This document shows, in pieces, positions 17,406-25,878 of a DNA stretch of 64,000 nt (positions are counted from its first letter, which is position 1; the number at the start of each line of letters is the position of its first letter). Made by a program: the position numbers and the translations under genes. Under the pieces are notes generated by a model. The model was given only the letters and a program-made list of their open reading frames with translations. It had not been told where the DNA came from and searched no databases. The stretch is taken from assembly GCF_008693105.1 (NCBI RefSeq), contig NZ_VXKK01000046.1:24051-88050 (forward strand), written 5' to 3'. Source of the DNA: Corynebacterium flavescens. GTDB lineage: Bacteria > Actinomycetota > Actinomycetes > Mycobacteriales > Mycobacteriaceae.

Positions 17406-18846
17406 GCCACACGATGAACCGCAAGGCGGACTGCCTACGGTGCTGGAATCGATCGTCGCCAAGCGCCGCACGCACTTGCCCGCCATCCGTGAACTCATCG
17501 CCCACGTGGACACGGAGAACCTGCCGCGCTCAACGCGTTCTCTCTATAGCGCCCTGCAGGGCAGGAACCGCTTCATCATGGAGTGCAAGTCCTCCTCGCC
17601 CTCCCTGGGGCTCATCCGCGAGCACTATGAGCCGGGTGCCATCGCGCGGGTTTATTCGCGCTACGCCAGCGCGATCTCGGTACTCTGCGAGCCGGATCGC
17701 TTCGGCGGGGACTATGACCACCTGCAGACGGTGGCGCTGTCTACGCACCTGCCGGTGCTGTGCAAGGACTTCATCATTGATCCCATCCAGGTCTATGCCG
17801 CGCGCTACTACGGGGCTGATGCCATCTTGCTCATGATGTCCATCGTGGACGATGAGACCTACGCGGAGCTGAAGGCCCTGGCCGATAGTCTCGGCATGGA
17901 CGTGCTCACTGAGGCCATCACTCGCGAAGAGGTTGACCGCGCGTGCGCCTTCGGTGTGGACATCATCGGCATCAACAACCGCAACCTCCACGACCTCAGC
18001 ATCGATCTCACGCGCTCGGCCCAGTTGTCCGAGTATGTCCCCGCGGGCAAGGTCGTCGTCTCCGAGTCAGGCATCCGTGACAACGCCACCGCTCGCCGAC
18101 TGGGCGGGCATGCCAACGCCTTCCTTGTGGGCTCCCAGTTGACCAGCCAGCCGGACATCGACCGCGCGGCCCGGCGCCTGGTCTACGGTGAGAACAAGGT
18201 CTGCGGCCTCACGTCGTGGTCCGCGGCCCAGGCGGCCCGCGCGGCCGGCGCTGTCTACGGCGGCCTCGTCTTCGCCGAGGGTTCGCCCCGCAATGTTTCA
18301 CGTGAAACCGCCGCAGACATCATCTCCCACGAACCCGACTTGGACTACGTCGCGGTATCGCGCCGCGTCGATGGCTTCGAGGAGCTGGCGATGCCGGGCG
18401 TGAGCGCTATCCAGGTGCACGCGCCTTATCAAGGAAGCATTGCCACGGAGCTCGATCTCATCGCCCGCGTGCGCGCGGCAGTAGGAGAGCGCGAGGTCTG
18501 GCGCGCTGTCTCCATGGACGCGCCGGAGGGTCCAGAAGTCGCTCGCGGGCTTGCCGGACACGTGGACAGGCTCGTGCTCGATGCCGGGCAGGGCGGCAGC
18601 GGAATCTCCTTTAATTGGTCCTCCATCCCCGCCGAGCTCAAGTCCACGTGCCTCCTGGCCGGGGGGCTGGGCCTGAACAATCTGCCGGAGGCGCTACAGG
18701 TTGGTACCGCCGGAGTCGATCTCAACTCCGGCGTGGAGACTTCTCCGGGGACGAAGGACTCCGGCCTCATCGCCCGGGCCTTCGCCATCATCCGGAGCAC
18801 CGTCAGCGAAGAAGAACAGCACTCAGCTCTAGCAAGTAATTTGTAG
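17392..18846 (+). CDS. trpC: Bifunctional indole-3-glycerol-phosphate synthase / phosphoribosylanthranilate isomerase
   Basis: 484 residues: two fused TIM barrels. The IGPS domain (~1–265) has FIMECKSSSPSLG, VLCKDFIIDPIQVYAARYYGADA, IIGINNRNLHDLSID and VVSESGI. The PRAI (TrpF) domain (~270–475) has KVCGLTS, GLVFAEGSPRNVSRE and LLAGGLGLNN. The fusion is usual in Corynebacterium. A parS site lies inside the TrpF part and is read as Val-Ser-Arg-Glu-Thr. Confidence 0.94.
   Translation: MAQSKPHDEPQGGLPTVLESIVAKRRTHLPAIRELIAHVDTENLPRSTRSLYSALQGRNRFIMECKSSSPSLGLIREHYEPGAIARVYSRYASAISVLCEPDRFGGDYDHLQTVALSTHLPVLCKDFIIDPIQVYAARYYGADAILLMMSIVDDETYAELKALADSLGMDVLTEAITREEVDRACAFGVDIIGINNRNLHDLSIDLTRSAQLSEYVPAGKVVVSESGIRDNATARRLGGHANAFLVGSQLTSQPDIDRAARRLVYGENKVCGLTSWSAAQAARAAGAVYGGLVFAEGSPRNVSRETAADIISHEPDLDYVAVSRRVDGFEELAMPGVSAIQVHAPYQGSIATELDLIARVRAAVGEREVWRAVSMDAPEGPEVARGLAGHVDRLVLDAGQGGSGISFNWSSIPAELKSTCLLAGGLGLNNLPEALQVGTAGVDLNSGVETSPGTKDSGLIARAFAIIRSTVSEEEQHSALASNL
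18294..18309. promoter_or_regulatory. parS site 2 (inside trpC/F)
   Basis: Perfect palindrome GTTTCACGTGAAAC at 18295–18308, within the coding frame of the PRAI domain, read GTT TCA CGT GAA ACC. Confidence 0.9.
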
Positions 18847-18882
18847 TTAGTAATAGTGAACAAGCAGTTTAGGAATGATCTC

Positions 18883-20097
18883 ATGACCGATGCACAAGAG
18901 AACCGGCAGACGCTACTTCCGGCTTATTTCGGGGAGTTTGGTGGGCAATTCGTCCCCGAGTCCCTCATCCCAGCCCTCGACCAACTGGAACAAGCCTTCG
19001 TCGACGCGCAGGCAGACCCAGAGTTTAAGAAGGAGCTCGCCGGCTACCTCAAGGACTACCTTGGCAGGCCTACTCCTCTGACTGAGGCCACCAAGCTCGG
19101 CGGCAAGGCGCGAATCTTCTTAAAGCGCGAAGACCTCGTCCACGGCGGAGCACACAAGACCAATCAGGTCATCGGCCAAGCGCTACTGGCCAAGCGCATG
19201 GGCAAGACCCGCATCATCGCGGAGACCGGCGCTGGCCAGCACGGCACAGCCACGGCCTTGGCATGCGCGCTGCTCGACCTCGACTGTGTTATCTACATGG
19301 GCGCTAAGGATGTCGAGCGCCAGCAGCCCAACGTCTACCGCATGGAACTGATGGGGGCGAAGGTGATCCCGGTGGACTCCGGTTCCGGCACCCTCAAGGA
19401 CGCCGTCAACGAGGCCCTTCGCGATTGGACCGCCACCTTCCACGAGTCCCACTATTTGCTCGGCACCGCCGCCGGTCCCCACCCCTTCCCAACCATCGTG
19501 CGCGAGTTCCACCGCGTCATTTCGCGTGAGGCCAAGGCGCAGATGCTCGAACAGGTCGGCGCCCTTCCCGATCTCGTCGTCGCCTGCGTGGGCGGCGGCT
19601 CCAACGCCATCGGCATTTTCGCCGACTTCATCGACGAGGAGGGTGTGGAGCTCGTCGGCGCCGAGCCGGCCGGCGAGGGTCTCAGCTCTGGCCATCACGG
19701 GGCCACCATCAACAACGGCACCGTCGGCATCCTGCACGGTGCCCGCAGCTACCTGATGCGTAACTCCGACGGCCAGGTCGAGGAGTCCTATTCCATCTCG
19801 GCCGGCTTGGACTACCCGGGCGTGGGCCCGCAGCACGCCTACCTCTCGCAGACGGGTCGCGCCACCTATGTGGGCATCACCGACGCGGAGGCCCTGGAGG
19901 CCTTCCAGCTCCTCAGCAAGAAGGAGGGCATCATCCCCGCGCTGGAGTCCTCCCACGCGCTGGCATACGCCCTCAAGCGCCGCGACGAGGACATCACTAT
20001 CCTAGTCTCCCTCTCCGGCCGCGGCGACAAGGACATCGACCACGTACGCCATACCCTCGAAGCACGTCCCGAATACATCCTCAAGGAGGAGAAGTAA
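18883..20097 (+). CDS. trpB: Tryptophan synthase beta subunit
   Basis: 404 residues, PLP enzyme. Visible are [19 protein letters not shown], the PLP-lysine motif [31 protein letters not shown], the phosphate loop [10 protein letters not shown], and SLSGRGDKD. The ATG at 18883 (after AGGA, 8 bases) is preferred over a GTG 27 bases upstream that lacks a ribosome-binding site. Channels indole from TrpA to serine, giving tryptophan. The stop is followed directly by trpA. Confidence 0.95.
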   Translation: MTDAQENRQTLLPAYFGEFGGQFVPESLIPALDQLEQAFVDAQADPEFKKELAGYLKDYLGRPTPLTEATKLGGKARIFLKREDLVHGGAHKTNQVIGQALLAKRMGKTRIIAETGAGQHGTATALACALLDLDCVIYMGAKDVERQQPNVYRMELMGAKVIPVDSGSGTLKDAVNEALRDWTATFHESHYLLGTAAGPHPFPTIVREFHRVISREAKAQMLEQVGALPDLVVACVGGGSNAIGIFADFIDEEGVELVGAEPAGEGLSSGHHGATINNGTVGILHGARSYLMRNSDGQVEESYSISAGLDYPGVGPQHAYLSQTGRATYVGITDAEALEAFQLLSKKEGIIPALESSHALAYALKRRDEDITILVSLSGRGDKDIDHVRHTLEARPEYILKEEK

Positions 20098-20973
20098 ATG
20101 ACTGCGCGTTATGAGAAGCTCTTCACCACACTCGCGGACCGCAATGAGGGAGCCTTCGTCCCCTTCATCATGCTGGGGGATCCCAGCCCGGCGGAGGCGC
20201 TCGACATCGTGCGTGCGGTCGTGTCCGCCGGCGCAGATGCGCTCGAACTAGGCGTGCCCTTCTCCGATCCTGTGGCAGATGGCCCCACCATTCAGGCCTC
20301 TCACATTCGCGCCTTGGCGGGTGGCGCCACGGTGGACTCCGCCATCGAACAGATTAGGACCATCCGGGCCGAGTTTCCGGACCTGCCCATCGGCATGCTG
20401 ATCTACGGCAACGTTCCCTTCACCCGCGGTCTGGAGACGTTCTACTCTGAGTTCGCCGCCGCAGGTGCCGATAGCATCTTGCTTCCCGATGTCCCGGTGC
20501 GCGAGGGCGCTCCCTTCGTCGCCGCCGCCAAGGCTGCGGGTATCGACCCCATCTTCATCGCTCCGGCACGCGCCTCAGAGCGCACCTTGGAAGGCGTGGC
20601 TCATAGCTCGCAGGGCTACATCTATGCCATCTCTCGTGACGGCGTGACCGGCACAGAGAAGAAGTCCGAGACCCGGGGTCTCGATGAGGTGGTGGCGAAT
20701 GTCAAGCGTTTCGGGGGAGCACCCATCCTTCTTGGTTTCGGCATCTCCAGCCCAGCAGATGTCGAGGCAGCGATCGACGCAGGTGCCGCCGGTGCCATTA
20801 CCGGCTCTGCCATCACCAAGATTATTGATCGCCATGTTTCACGTGAAACCACAACCGGCGCGGTGGACGAGGATCAGGCACCCGGCCACATTGATGACAT
20901 GGATGCCTTGGCTGCGGAGCTTAGCGATTTCGTGCGCGGCATGAAGGCCGCCACCCGCAAGGCGGCTCAGTAG
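20098..20973 (+). CDS. trpA: Tryptophan synthase alpha subunit
   Basis: 291 residues, TIM barrel: FVPFIMLGDPSPAEALDIV (catalytic Glu region), DALELGVPFSDPVADGPTIQ (catalytic Asp), LLPDVPVREGAPF, GYIYAISRDGVTGTE and PILLGFGISSPADV. The C-terminal segment after GSAI contains RHVSRETTTGA, where the codons are a parS site; this looks like a tolerated loop extension near the C-terminus. Last gene of the operon, followed by a strong terminator. Confidence 0.95.
   Translation: MTARYEKLFTTLADRNEGAFVPFIMLGDPSPAEALDIVRAVVSAGADALELGVPFSDPVADGPTIQASHIRALAGGATVDSAIEQIRTIRAEFPDLPIGMLIYGNVPFTRGLETFYSEFAAAGADSILLPDVPVREGAPFVAAAKAAGIDPIFIAPARASERTLEGVAHSSQGYIYAISRDGVTGTEKKSETRGLDEVVANVKRFGGAPILLGFGISSPADVEAAIDAGAAGAITGSAITKIIDRHVSRETTTGAVDEDQAPGHIDDMDALAAELSDFVRGMKAATRKAAQ
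20835..20850. promoter_or_regulatory. parS site 3 (inside trpA)
   Basis: Perfect palindrome GTTTCACGTGAAAC at 20836–20849, inside trpA and in the same reading phase as the site in trpC (Val-Ser-Arg-Glu-Thr). Confidence 0.9.
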
Positions 20974-20998
20974 GGAAAAGCTTCCTATCGCAAAACTG

Positions 20999-21046
20999 GA
21001 ATCCCCGCCAGACCGGCCTCATTGAGGGCCGACTGGCGGGGATTCT
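20999..21046 (+). terminator. Rho-independent terminator of the trp operon
   Basis: A long inverted repeat: GAATCCCCGCCAG with a short extension pairs with the mirror arm ending CTGGCGGGGATTC (21033–21045). The central loop is about 8 bases, and a T-rich stretch follows. It may also serve the leftward symporter gene. Confidence 0.9.
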
Positions 21047-21096
21047 TCTATTCGCAGCTGCGGCTTTGCTTCAGCTAACAGAACCAATAGGGGGAG

Positions 21097-21112
21097 TGTT
21101 TCACGTGAAACT
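21097..21112. promoter_or_regulatory. parS site 4
   Basis: Perfect palindrome GTTTCACGTGAAAC at 21098–21111, directly beside the stop codon of the symporter gene and only 262 bases from site 3. Confidence 0.9.
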
Positions 21113-22366
21113 CTACCTGTCCACGATCTCTTCGACCTCGAACTTCTCGGTCTCCTCGATCTCTTTGATCTCCTCGGGGTCCTTCAACTCGGCGACGTGC
21201 TTGCGAGCGAACTTGTCCAAGGCAAGGGCTATGGCACCATCACCCGTAACGTTGGCTGCCGTACCGACAGAATCGATAGCGATGTAGGCCGCAATCATGA
21301 GAGCGACCATGCCATCATCAAAGCCCATATTGGACTGCAGCAGGCCAACGGCGACCATGACCGCACCACCCGGCACACCGGGAGCGGCCACCATCATGAT
21401 GGCAAGCAAGAGCAGGAATCCAAGCGCGTGGCCGAAGGAGACATCCATGCCCGTCATGTACACGATGGCGAAAGCATAAAAAGTCAGCTTAATCATGGAG
21501 CCGGAGAGGTGAATCGCGGCGCACAGCGGAATGATGAAGCCAGCGACAGGCCTGGAAATGCCGTTCTTCAACGCACAGCGCAGGGTGACGGGAATCGTGG
21601 CCGCGGAGGAGGAAGTGCCCAGGGCCGTGAAGTAAGCGGGTGCCATGTTCTTCAAGGCGCTGAAGGGATTACGGTGCGAGATCGCGCCGGCAACGAGGTA
21701 TTGGAGCAAGAGATAAACCATCGTCATAACTACCGCAAGCACTAGAACTTTGGCGAAGGCTGAGAGAACCGTTGGAAGGTTGCCGTTCATCCCCAGACTG
21801 AGGAACATGCCGAAGATGAATACAGGAAGGAGGGGCACAACGAAGCCCCAGATCACCTTGATGATAACGTTTTCTAGTTCATGAGCCACTTTGAAGAGGT
21901 TGTCGGATTTGACCGCCGTCATGCCGACACCAATGCAGAAGGCCAACAGTAACGCGGACATGACCTCCAAGGGAGCGGGCATTTCAACCTCGAAATAAGG
22001 CTGCAAAGCACCCTCATTCACATCAGAGATGCTGGTGGAAATCTCATGGCCCTTCAGCAGAGCCGGATAGATCGCAAGGGAAAGACCATAGGCGATGAGC
22101 CCGGCGACAATAGTAGAGCCATAGGATACGGCGACCGTAATACCTAGCCACTTTCCGGCACCACGACCCATACCGGCGATGGCCGGCGTAACAAGGGCGA
22201 AGATAAGAACGGGGATGAAGAAGCCGAGGAAGTTGCTGAATAGGCCGTTGAAGGTGGCAAAAATGCGGCCAAACCACTCGGGGACGAAGAAGCTGAGGGC
22301 TATGCCAAGAATGATGGCGACGATAATACGAAAGAGCAGGGAGTTAGCTATACCCTTGGGACTCAT
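21113..22366 (-). CDS. Dicarboxylate/amino acid:cation symporter (DAACS family)
   Basis: 417 residues, strongly hydrophobic, with about eight membrane segments and two re-entrant loops. Family hallmarks: the serine-rich loop ALGTSSSAATIPVTL, and the substrate/sodium region APGVPGGAVMVAVGL followed by DSVGTAANVTGDGAIAL. This fits SstT/GltP-type carriers of acidic or hydroxy amino acids with Na+ or H+. The ATG at 22364–22366 follows GGAAAG by 8 bases. The highly charged C-terminus (Glu/Lys-rich, ~25 residues) is cytoplasmic. The exact substrate is not readable. Confidence 0.85.
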   Translation of the reverse strand: MSPKGIANSLLFRIIVAIILGIALSFFVPEWFGRIFATFNGLFSNFLGFFIPVLIFALVTPAIAGMGRGAGKWLGITVAVSYGSTIVAGLIAYGLSLAIYPALLKGHEISTSISDVNEGALQPYFEVEMPAPLEVMSALLLAFCIGVGMTAVKSDNLFKVAHELENVIIKVIWGFVVPLLPVFIFGMFLSLGMNGNLPTVLSAFAKVLVLAVVMTMVYLLLQYLVAGAISHRNPFSALKNMAPAYFTALGTSSSAATIPVTLRCALKNGISRPVAGFIIPLCAAIHLSGSMIKLTFYAFAIVYMTGMDVSFGHALGFLLLLAIMMVAAPGVPGGAVMVAVGLLQSNMGFDDGMVALMIAAYIAIDSVGTAANVTGDGAIALALDKFARKHVAELKDPEEIKEIEETEKFEVEEIVDR

Positions 22367-22688
22367 AGTTATACTTTCCGGATTTGGAGAGCCCAACGCC
22401 ACACGCTAGCGGGGATAGCTTGCACGACGCCAGGCAGAGGAAGACTATTCTCGCGGCCCCGAACAGGCGCACCCGACCAGGCCACCCACGGAATGTTACC
22501 TGAACAAAAGTAAGAAGCGAACCGATATGACCCAGGCCTTGAGCAATCTCTCAAGGATTTGATCCCTTTCGGGTCTTTCACTTGCCTCGCCCAGACAGGG
22601 AAATCCACAGCGGATCCTGGAAGTTGCGAGAAAAATGATACAGGAGTGAATACGAGGGATTTAACCCGCGCCAACGATAGGCGATAAG
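22367..22688. other. 322-base divergent intergenic region
   Basis: No convincing gene or structured RNA seen. It should hold the promoters of the symporter (leftward) and of the SdpI-like gene (rightward). Confidence 0.5.
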
Positions 22689-23165
22689 ATGAGGGGCATG
22701 CTCGCAGTTGGAATCATCATGCTTATCGTCGCCGCGCTCCTCCTCATTGTCGGCGGCCTCGCTGCAACCGGACACCTTCCGGGCAACAACGTGATTGGTC
22801 TGCGGCTCGTAGAGATCCGCAAGTCCCGCGCAGCGTGGGACAATGCCCATAAGGTGGCTGGACTTTTCTGGGTACTCTCCGGCGTAGCCCTCCTCTTTGG
22901 CGGCATCGCTGCACTGAATGCCTCGGGTTGGATGTGGCTCCTGCCCGCCGCCATGTTGATAGTTTCCGTTCTTGCGCTCTCCGTGGGTTCAAACATGGGA
23001 AGCCGCGCAGCCTATCTTTTCGACCAAGCCCACAAAGAGGAGGAGGAAGGCTGCGGTGATAGCTGTAACTGTGGTGATTCCTGTGATTCCGCCTCGGAGC
23101 AGCCGGCCGCTGAGGTCGACCTAGGTGCCCTGCGCCAGGCCGCGGAAAAGTCAGACAAGCAATAG
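22689..23165 (+). CDS. SdpI-like membrane protein with a Cys-rich tail
   Basis: 158 residues. Three hydrophobic segments (~4–28, ~57–78, ~83–103) flank a central loop NNVIGLRLVEIRKSRAAWDNAHKV that matches the SdpI/YhfL-type motif (GxR…W…H). After a membrane-proximal acidic stretch comes a cytoplasmic-type tail with four cysteines (CGDSCNCGDSC). SdpI in Bacillus is an immunity/signalling protein, but most homologues are uncharacterised. The tail may bind metal or be redox active (inference). Confidence 0.6.
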   Translation: MRGMLAVGIIMLIVAALLLIVGGLAATGHLPGNNVIGLRLVEIRKSRAAWDNAHKVAGLFWVLSGVALLFGGIAALNASGWMWLLPAAMLIVSVLALSVGSNMGSRAAYLFDQAHKEEEEGCGDSCNCGDSCDSASEQPAAEVDLGALRQAAEKSDKQ

Positions 23166-23750
23166 AAACTTTGCCCTAAGGACAAGGGCAGTGCGGGAGG
23201 GCGACACCTCCTCAATGCAGCACAGTGACGTTATTATTGCGGTCAGCCAATCGTCACGCTTTAGTCACAATCGAAAGTACCTTGGCGATAGTGCTGGGAG
23301 CTCGCTGAAACGAGACGTAGAGAAATTGTTGTGAGCCTCAGCGATTTCAGTCGCATTTGGGATACCGTGCTAGTTTTGGTTGGGCAGACCAATGATTGGA
23401 AACCTACTCCATTGCAGATGGGATGATATCCTTGTCCCGTTTCTGCTGACGGGATAACTACATGAACCTAAGGCTTAAAATCTGCCCCACCAAGGAGTTA
23501 TGCCAATACTGGCTACTGGATTGTGTTTCTGTTTATGCTATACAGCGATGTACTGAGCCTCAAGCATGTTCTCCGCCCTAAGAATACTCGGCAAAACTTT
23601 AAAAGGGTAGGAAAGATCAAGAAAGAGCAAAGAAGAAAAAGTCTTCCTTGTTCTGCGGCAATCTGCAAGTGTGCGCCCTGAGGAGTTAAGGCTGAGGGTG
23701 ATCGCGCGAGGATTGAGAGAATCTGGGGAGAGGGGGATATTCTGGATAAC
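23166..23750. other. 585-base intergenic region, lower GC
   Basis: Nothing here reads as a convincing gene on either strand. A small potential hairpin with TATCC…CCCGT and ACGGGATA arms lies near 23425–23460. The stretch is more A/T-rich than its neighbours and may hold an undetected small RNA or remnant DNA. Confidence 0.4.
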
Positions 23751-24122
23751 ATGACTAGATGTTCGCGACGCATGTTTCTTCTCGGTACCGCAACCACGTT
23801 CGCAGGGGCGTATCTCGCCGCCTGCGGTAAGTCACCTTCGGCTGAAATCGCCGCCACGGGCATTCCGGTGGGATCCGCAATTATCGTGGACAAGGTGATC
23901 TTCGCCCAACCCACCGCCGGGATATTCAAGGCCTATTCGCAGACCTGCCCACACCAGGGCAACCTCATCACCAAGGTTGAGGGAAGCACCGCAACCTGTA
24001 CCTCCCACTACACCTCTTATAACCTGATTGACGGATCCGTCATCAGCGGACCGGGAACCAAGCCGCTTGAAGAATATGGCATTGACAACGACGGCACGAC
24101 AGTAAAGACAACGGGTGCATAG
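23751..24122 (+). CDS. Rieske [2Fe-2S] protein, probable Tat-exported lipoprotein
   Basis: 123 residues. The N-terminus has a twin-arginine motif (SRRMFLLG), a hydrophobic stretch and a lipobox LAAC with the lipid Cys at residue 25. The Rieske cluster ligands are Cys66/His68 (TCPHQGN) and Cys83/His86 (CTSHYTSY), in the CxH…CxxH order. Export as a folded cofactor protein fits Tat. It is a minimal Rieske domain without the extra segments of QcrA, so a stand-alone electron carrier is likelier. No redox partner is adjacent. Confidence 0.82.
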   Translation: MTRCSRRMFLLGTATTFAGAYLAACGKSPSAEIAATGIPVGSAIIVDKVIFAQPTAGIFKAYSQTCPHQGNLITKVEGSTATCTSHYTSYNLIDGSVISGPGTKPLEEYGIDNDGTTVKTTGA

Positions 24123-24163
24123 AACCTCCTAGGAGTTGAGCCTCGTGGGTGTCGAATTTCCAT

Positions 24164-24179
24164 AGTTTCACGTGAAACC
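24164..24179. promoter_or_regulatory. parS site 5
   Basis: GTTTCACGTGAAAC at 24165–24178, in the 89-base gap before the BASS-family transporter gene. Confidence 0.88.
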
Positions 24180-24211
24180 ACAGTTTTCCGTTTGCGGGGG
24201 AAGGGAGGGAG

Positions 24212-25219
24212 ATGAACCCCTCTGAGGGCAGAGGGGATAAACTCAGCGACATGAAACAGCGCTTCCCCAAAGTGGATCCCCTCATAGTCCTCATTGTTTC
24301 TGCGGTTCTAACGGCCATCATCTTTCCGGCGCGTGGCCAATTCGCGGAGATCTTCGGGGATGTCACGAATGTCGTCATTGCTCTACTCTTCTTCCTTTAT
24401 GGCGCTCGACTCTCCACGCAAGAAGCCCTCAACGGCATCAAACACTGGAAGCTACACCTGACAATCCTCGCCTTTACCTTTGTGCTCTATCCTCTGGTGG
24501 GCCTGGCGCTGCGCCCGCTGACGGCATTCATATCCCAAGATATGTACCTGGGAATCTTGTACCTAACGCTCGTTCCGTCCACGGTGCAATCCTCCGTAGC
24601 CTTTACCTCCATCGCACGTGGAAACGTAGCCGGCGCAATAGTCTCCGCCTCAGCCTCAAACCTCGCGGGAGTGTTTCTTACGCCACTGCTGGCCATGCTG
24701 CTCATGGGAGCGGGCGATGGCATTCACCTCGAAGCCTCGGTATTCCTCGAGATCGCCTTGCTCCTACTCGCACCCTTCATACTTGGACAACTCACGCGGC
24801 GGTGGGTGGCCGGGATTGCGGCAAACAAAGCCACCAAGATTGTGGATCGCGGATCCATCACGATGGTGGTCTATTCCGCGTTCTCCAAGGGCGTGGTGGA
24901 CGGCATTTGGGGGTCCATCCAGGTGGGCGATATCCTCTTCTTAATCGCATTCTCTGCGGTTCTAGTTGCCTTCATGCTATGGCTAACACGGGTCATTAGC
25001 GCCAATCTTGGCTTCAAACGGGCAGACATCATCGCCATCGAGTTCTGTGGTTCGAAGAAGTCTCTTGCCACTGGGCTGCCGATGGCCTCGGTCATCTTCG
25101 CCTCGGGGGGAGCCTCCCTGGGACTTCTCATCCTGCCTCTCATGATCTACCACCAGGTTCAGCTGATGATCTGCTCCTGGCTGGCAGCCCGCTATTCACG
25201 CAGCGCGGAGGAAAGCTAG
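24212..25219 (+). CDS. Bile acid:sodium symporter family (SBF-like) transporter
   Basis: 335 residues with about ten membrane segments. Features of the SBF-like/YfeH group: VIALLFFLYGARLSTQEALNGIKHWKLH, LTLVPSTVQSSVAFTSIARGN, VDGIWGSI and FCGSKKSLATGLPMA, with paired re-entrant helices. The ATG at 24212 follows a purine-rich AGGGAGGGAG; an internal ATG at 24251 is a weaker option. These proteins move organic anions with Na+; the substrate is unknown. Confidence 0.8.
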   Translation: MNPSEGRGDKLSDMKQRFPKVDPLIVLIVSAVLTAIIFPARGQFAEIFGDVTNVVIALLFFLYGARLSTQEALNGIKHWKLHLTILAFTFVLYPLVGLALRPLTAFISQDMYLGILYLTLVPSTVQSSVAFTSIARGNVAGAIVSASASNLAGVFLTPLLAMLLMGAGDGIHLEASVFLEIALLLLAPFILGQLTRRWVAGIAANKATKIVDRGSITMVVYSAFSKGVVDGIWGSIQVGDILFLIAFSAVLVAFMLWLTRVISANLGFKRADIIAIEFCGSKKSLATGLPMASVIFASGGASLGLLILPLMIYHQVQLMICSWLAARYSRSAEES

Positions 25220-25230
25220 ACTCTGATCCC

Positions 25231-25542
25231 ATGAGTGAGAACCTGTATGTACGCACTACCATGAACGTCGCCGGAGTCGGATCAGCAATTCACGTCGCAG
25301 AACTTGCTGAGAAAGACGCCCAGACATGCACGCTCCTGCGCATGATTGCGCTCGCTCCGAATGACTCAGTCATGGGCGCAGCCACTCCACGTACTTCGGT
25401 GGGAAGCATCGACATTCCACACTCCGAGGTTCCTCATCCGGATACGTATAGCAACTTCCCGGACATCGTTGCCGAGCGCGTTGACGCCGAGACCTTTGCG
25501 GGGTTGTGGAACGAGGCCATGGCACTCTACGGCGAAATCTAG
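25231..25542 (+). CDS. Conserved hypothetical protein
   Basis: 103 residues, soluble and acidic, no recognised motif. The codon pattern is normal for the genome, and it begins 11 bases after the transporter stop in the same direction. Convergent with azlD. Confidence 0.55.
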   Translation: MSENLYVRTTMNVAGVGSAIHVAELAEKDAQTCTLLRMIALAPNDSVMGAATPRTSVGSIDIPHSEVPHPDTYSNFPDIVAERVDAETFAGLWNEAMALYGEI

Positions 25543-25545
25543 TCC

Positions 25546-25878
25546 CTAGAATACGAGATTGACCAGAACCATATAAAATGCGGTTCCGCCGAAAATAGAC
25601 AGCGCCGAGTGGCTCCGCCAGAGATGCAGTGCCGCTGTAACTACGGCCGCCAGGCACGCCGCAGCGGCTCCACCGGGCGCCTCAGCCTGGGAACGCAGCG
25701 TATAGACCACCAGCACCGTCATGACGCCGACTGGCATGGTGATCCCCAGGAGCCCAATCAGCTGACTCTCTTTGAGGGCCTTGACAAAGCTAAAAGGCAA
25801 CTGCCGCAGCAACACGGTCACCACCGCAATTGGTAGCAACACTGCGGCGACCATCCCAAGATCTACTCCAGCCGGCAC
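25546..25878 (-). CDS. brnE: Branched-chain amino acid exporter, small subunit (AzlD/BrnE)
   Basis: 110 residues, four hydrophobic segments, with the family motif VTVLLRQLPFSF near the N-terminus. The GTG start overlaps the stop of the large subunit by one base (TAGTG), indicating coupled translation. With BrnF it forms the exporter of Ile, Leu, Val and Met known in C. glutamicum. Confidence 0.82.
   Translation of the reverse strand: MPAGVDLGMVAAVLLPIAVVTVLLRQLPFSFVKALKESQLIGLLGITMPVGVMTVLVVYTLRSQAEAPGGAAAACLAAVVTAALHLWRSHSALSIFGGTAFYMVLVNLVF

Noticed and set aside
23513..23929. 138-residue leftward frame overlapping the Rieske gene
   Set aside because: It overlaps the well-supported Rieske gene and shows no motif; the non-overlapping part has no coding pattern.
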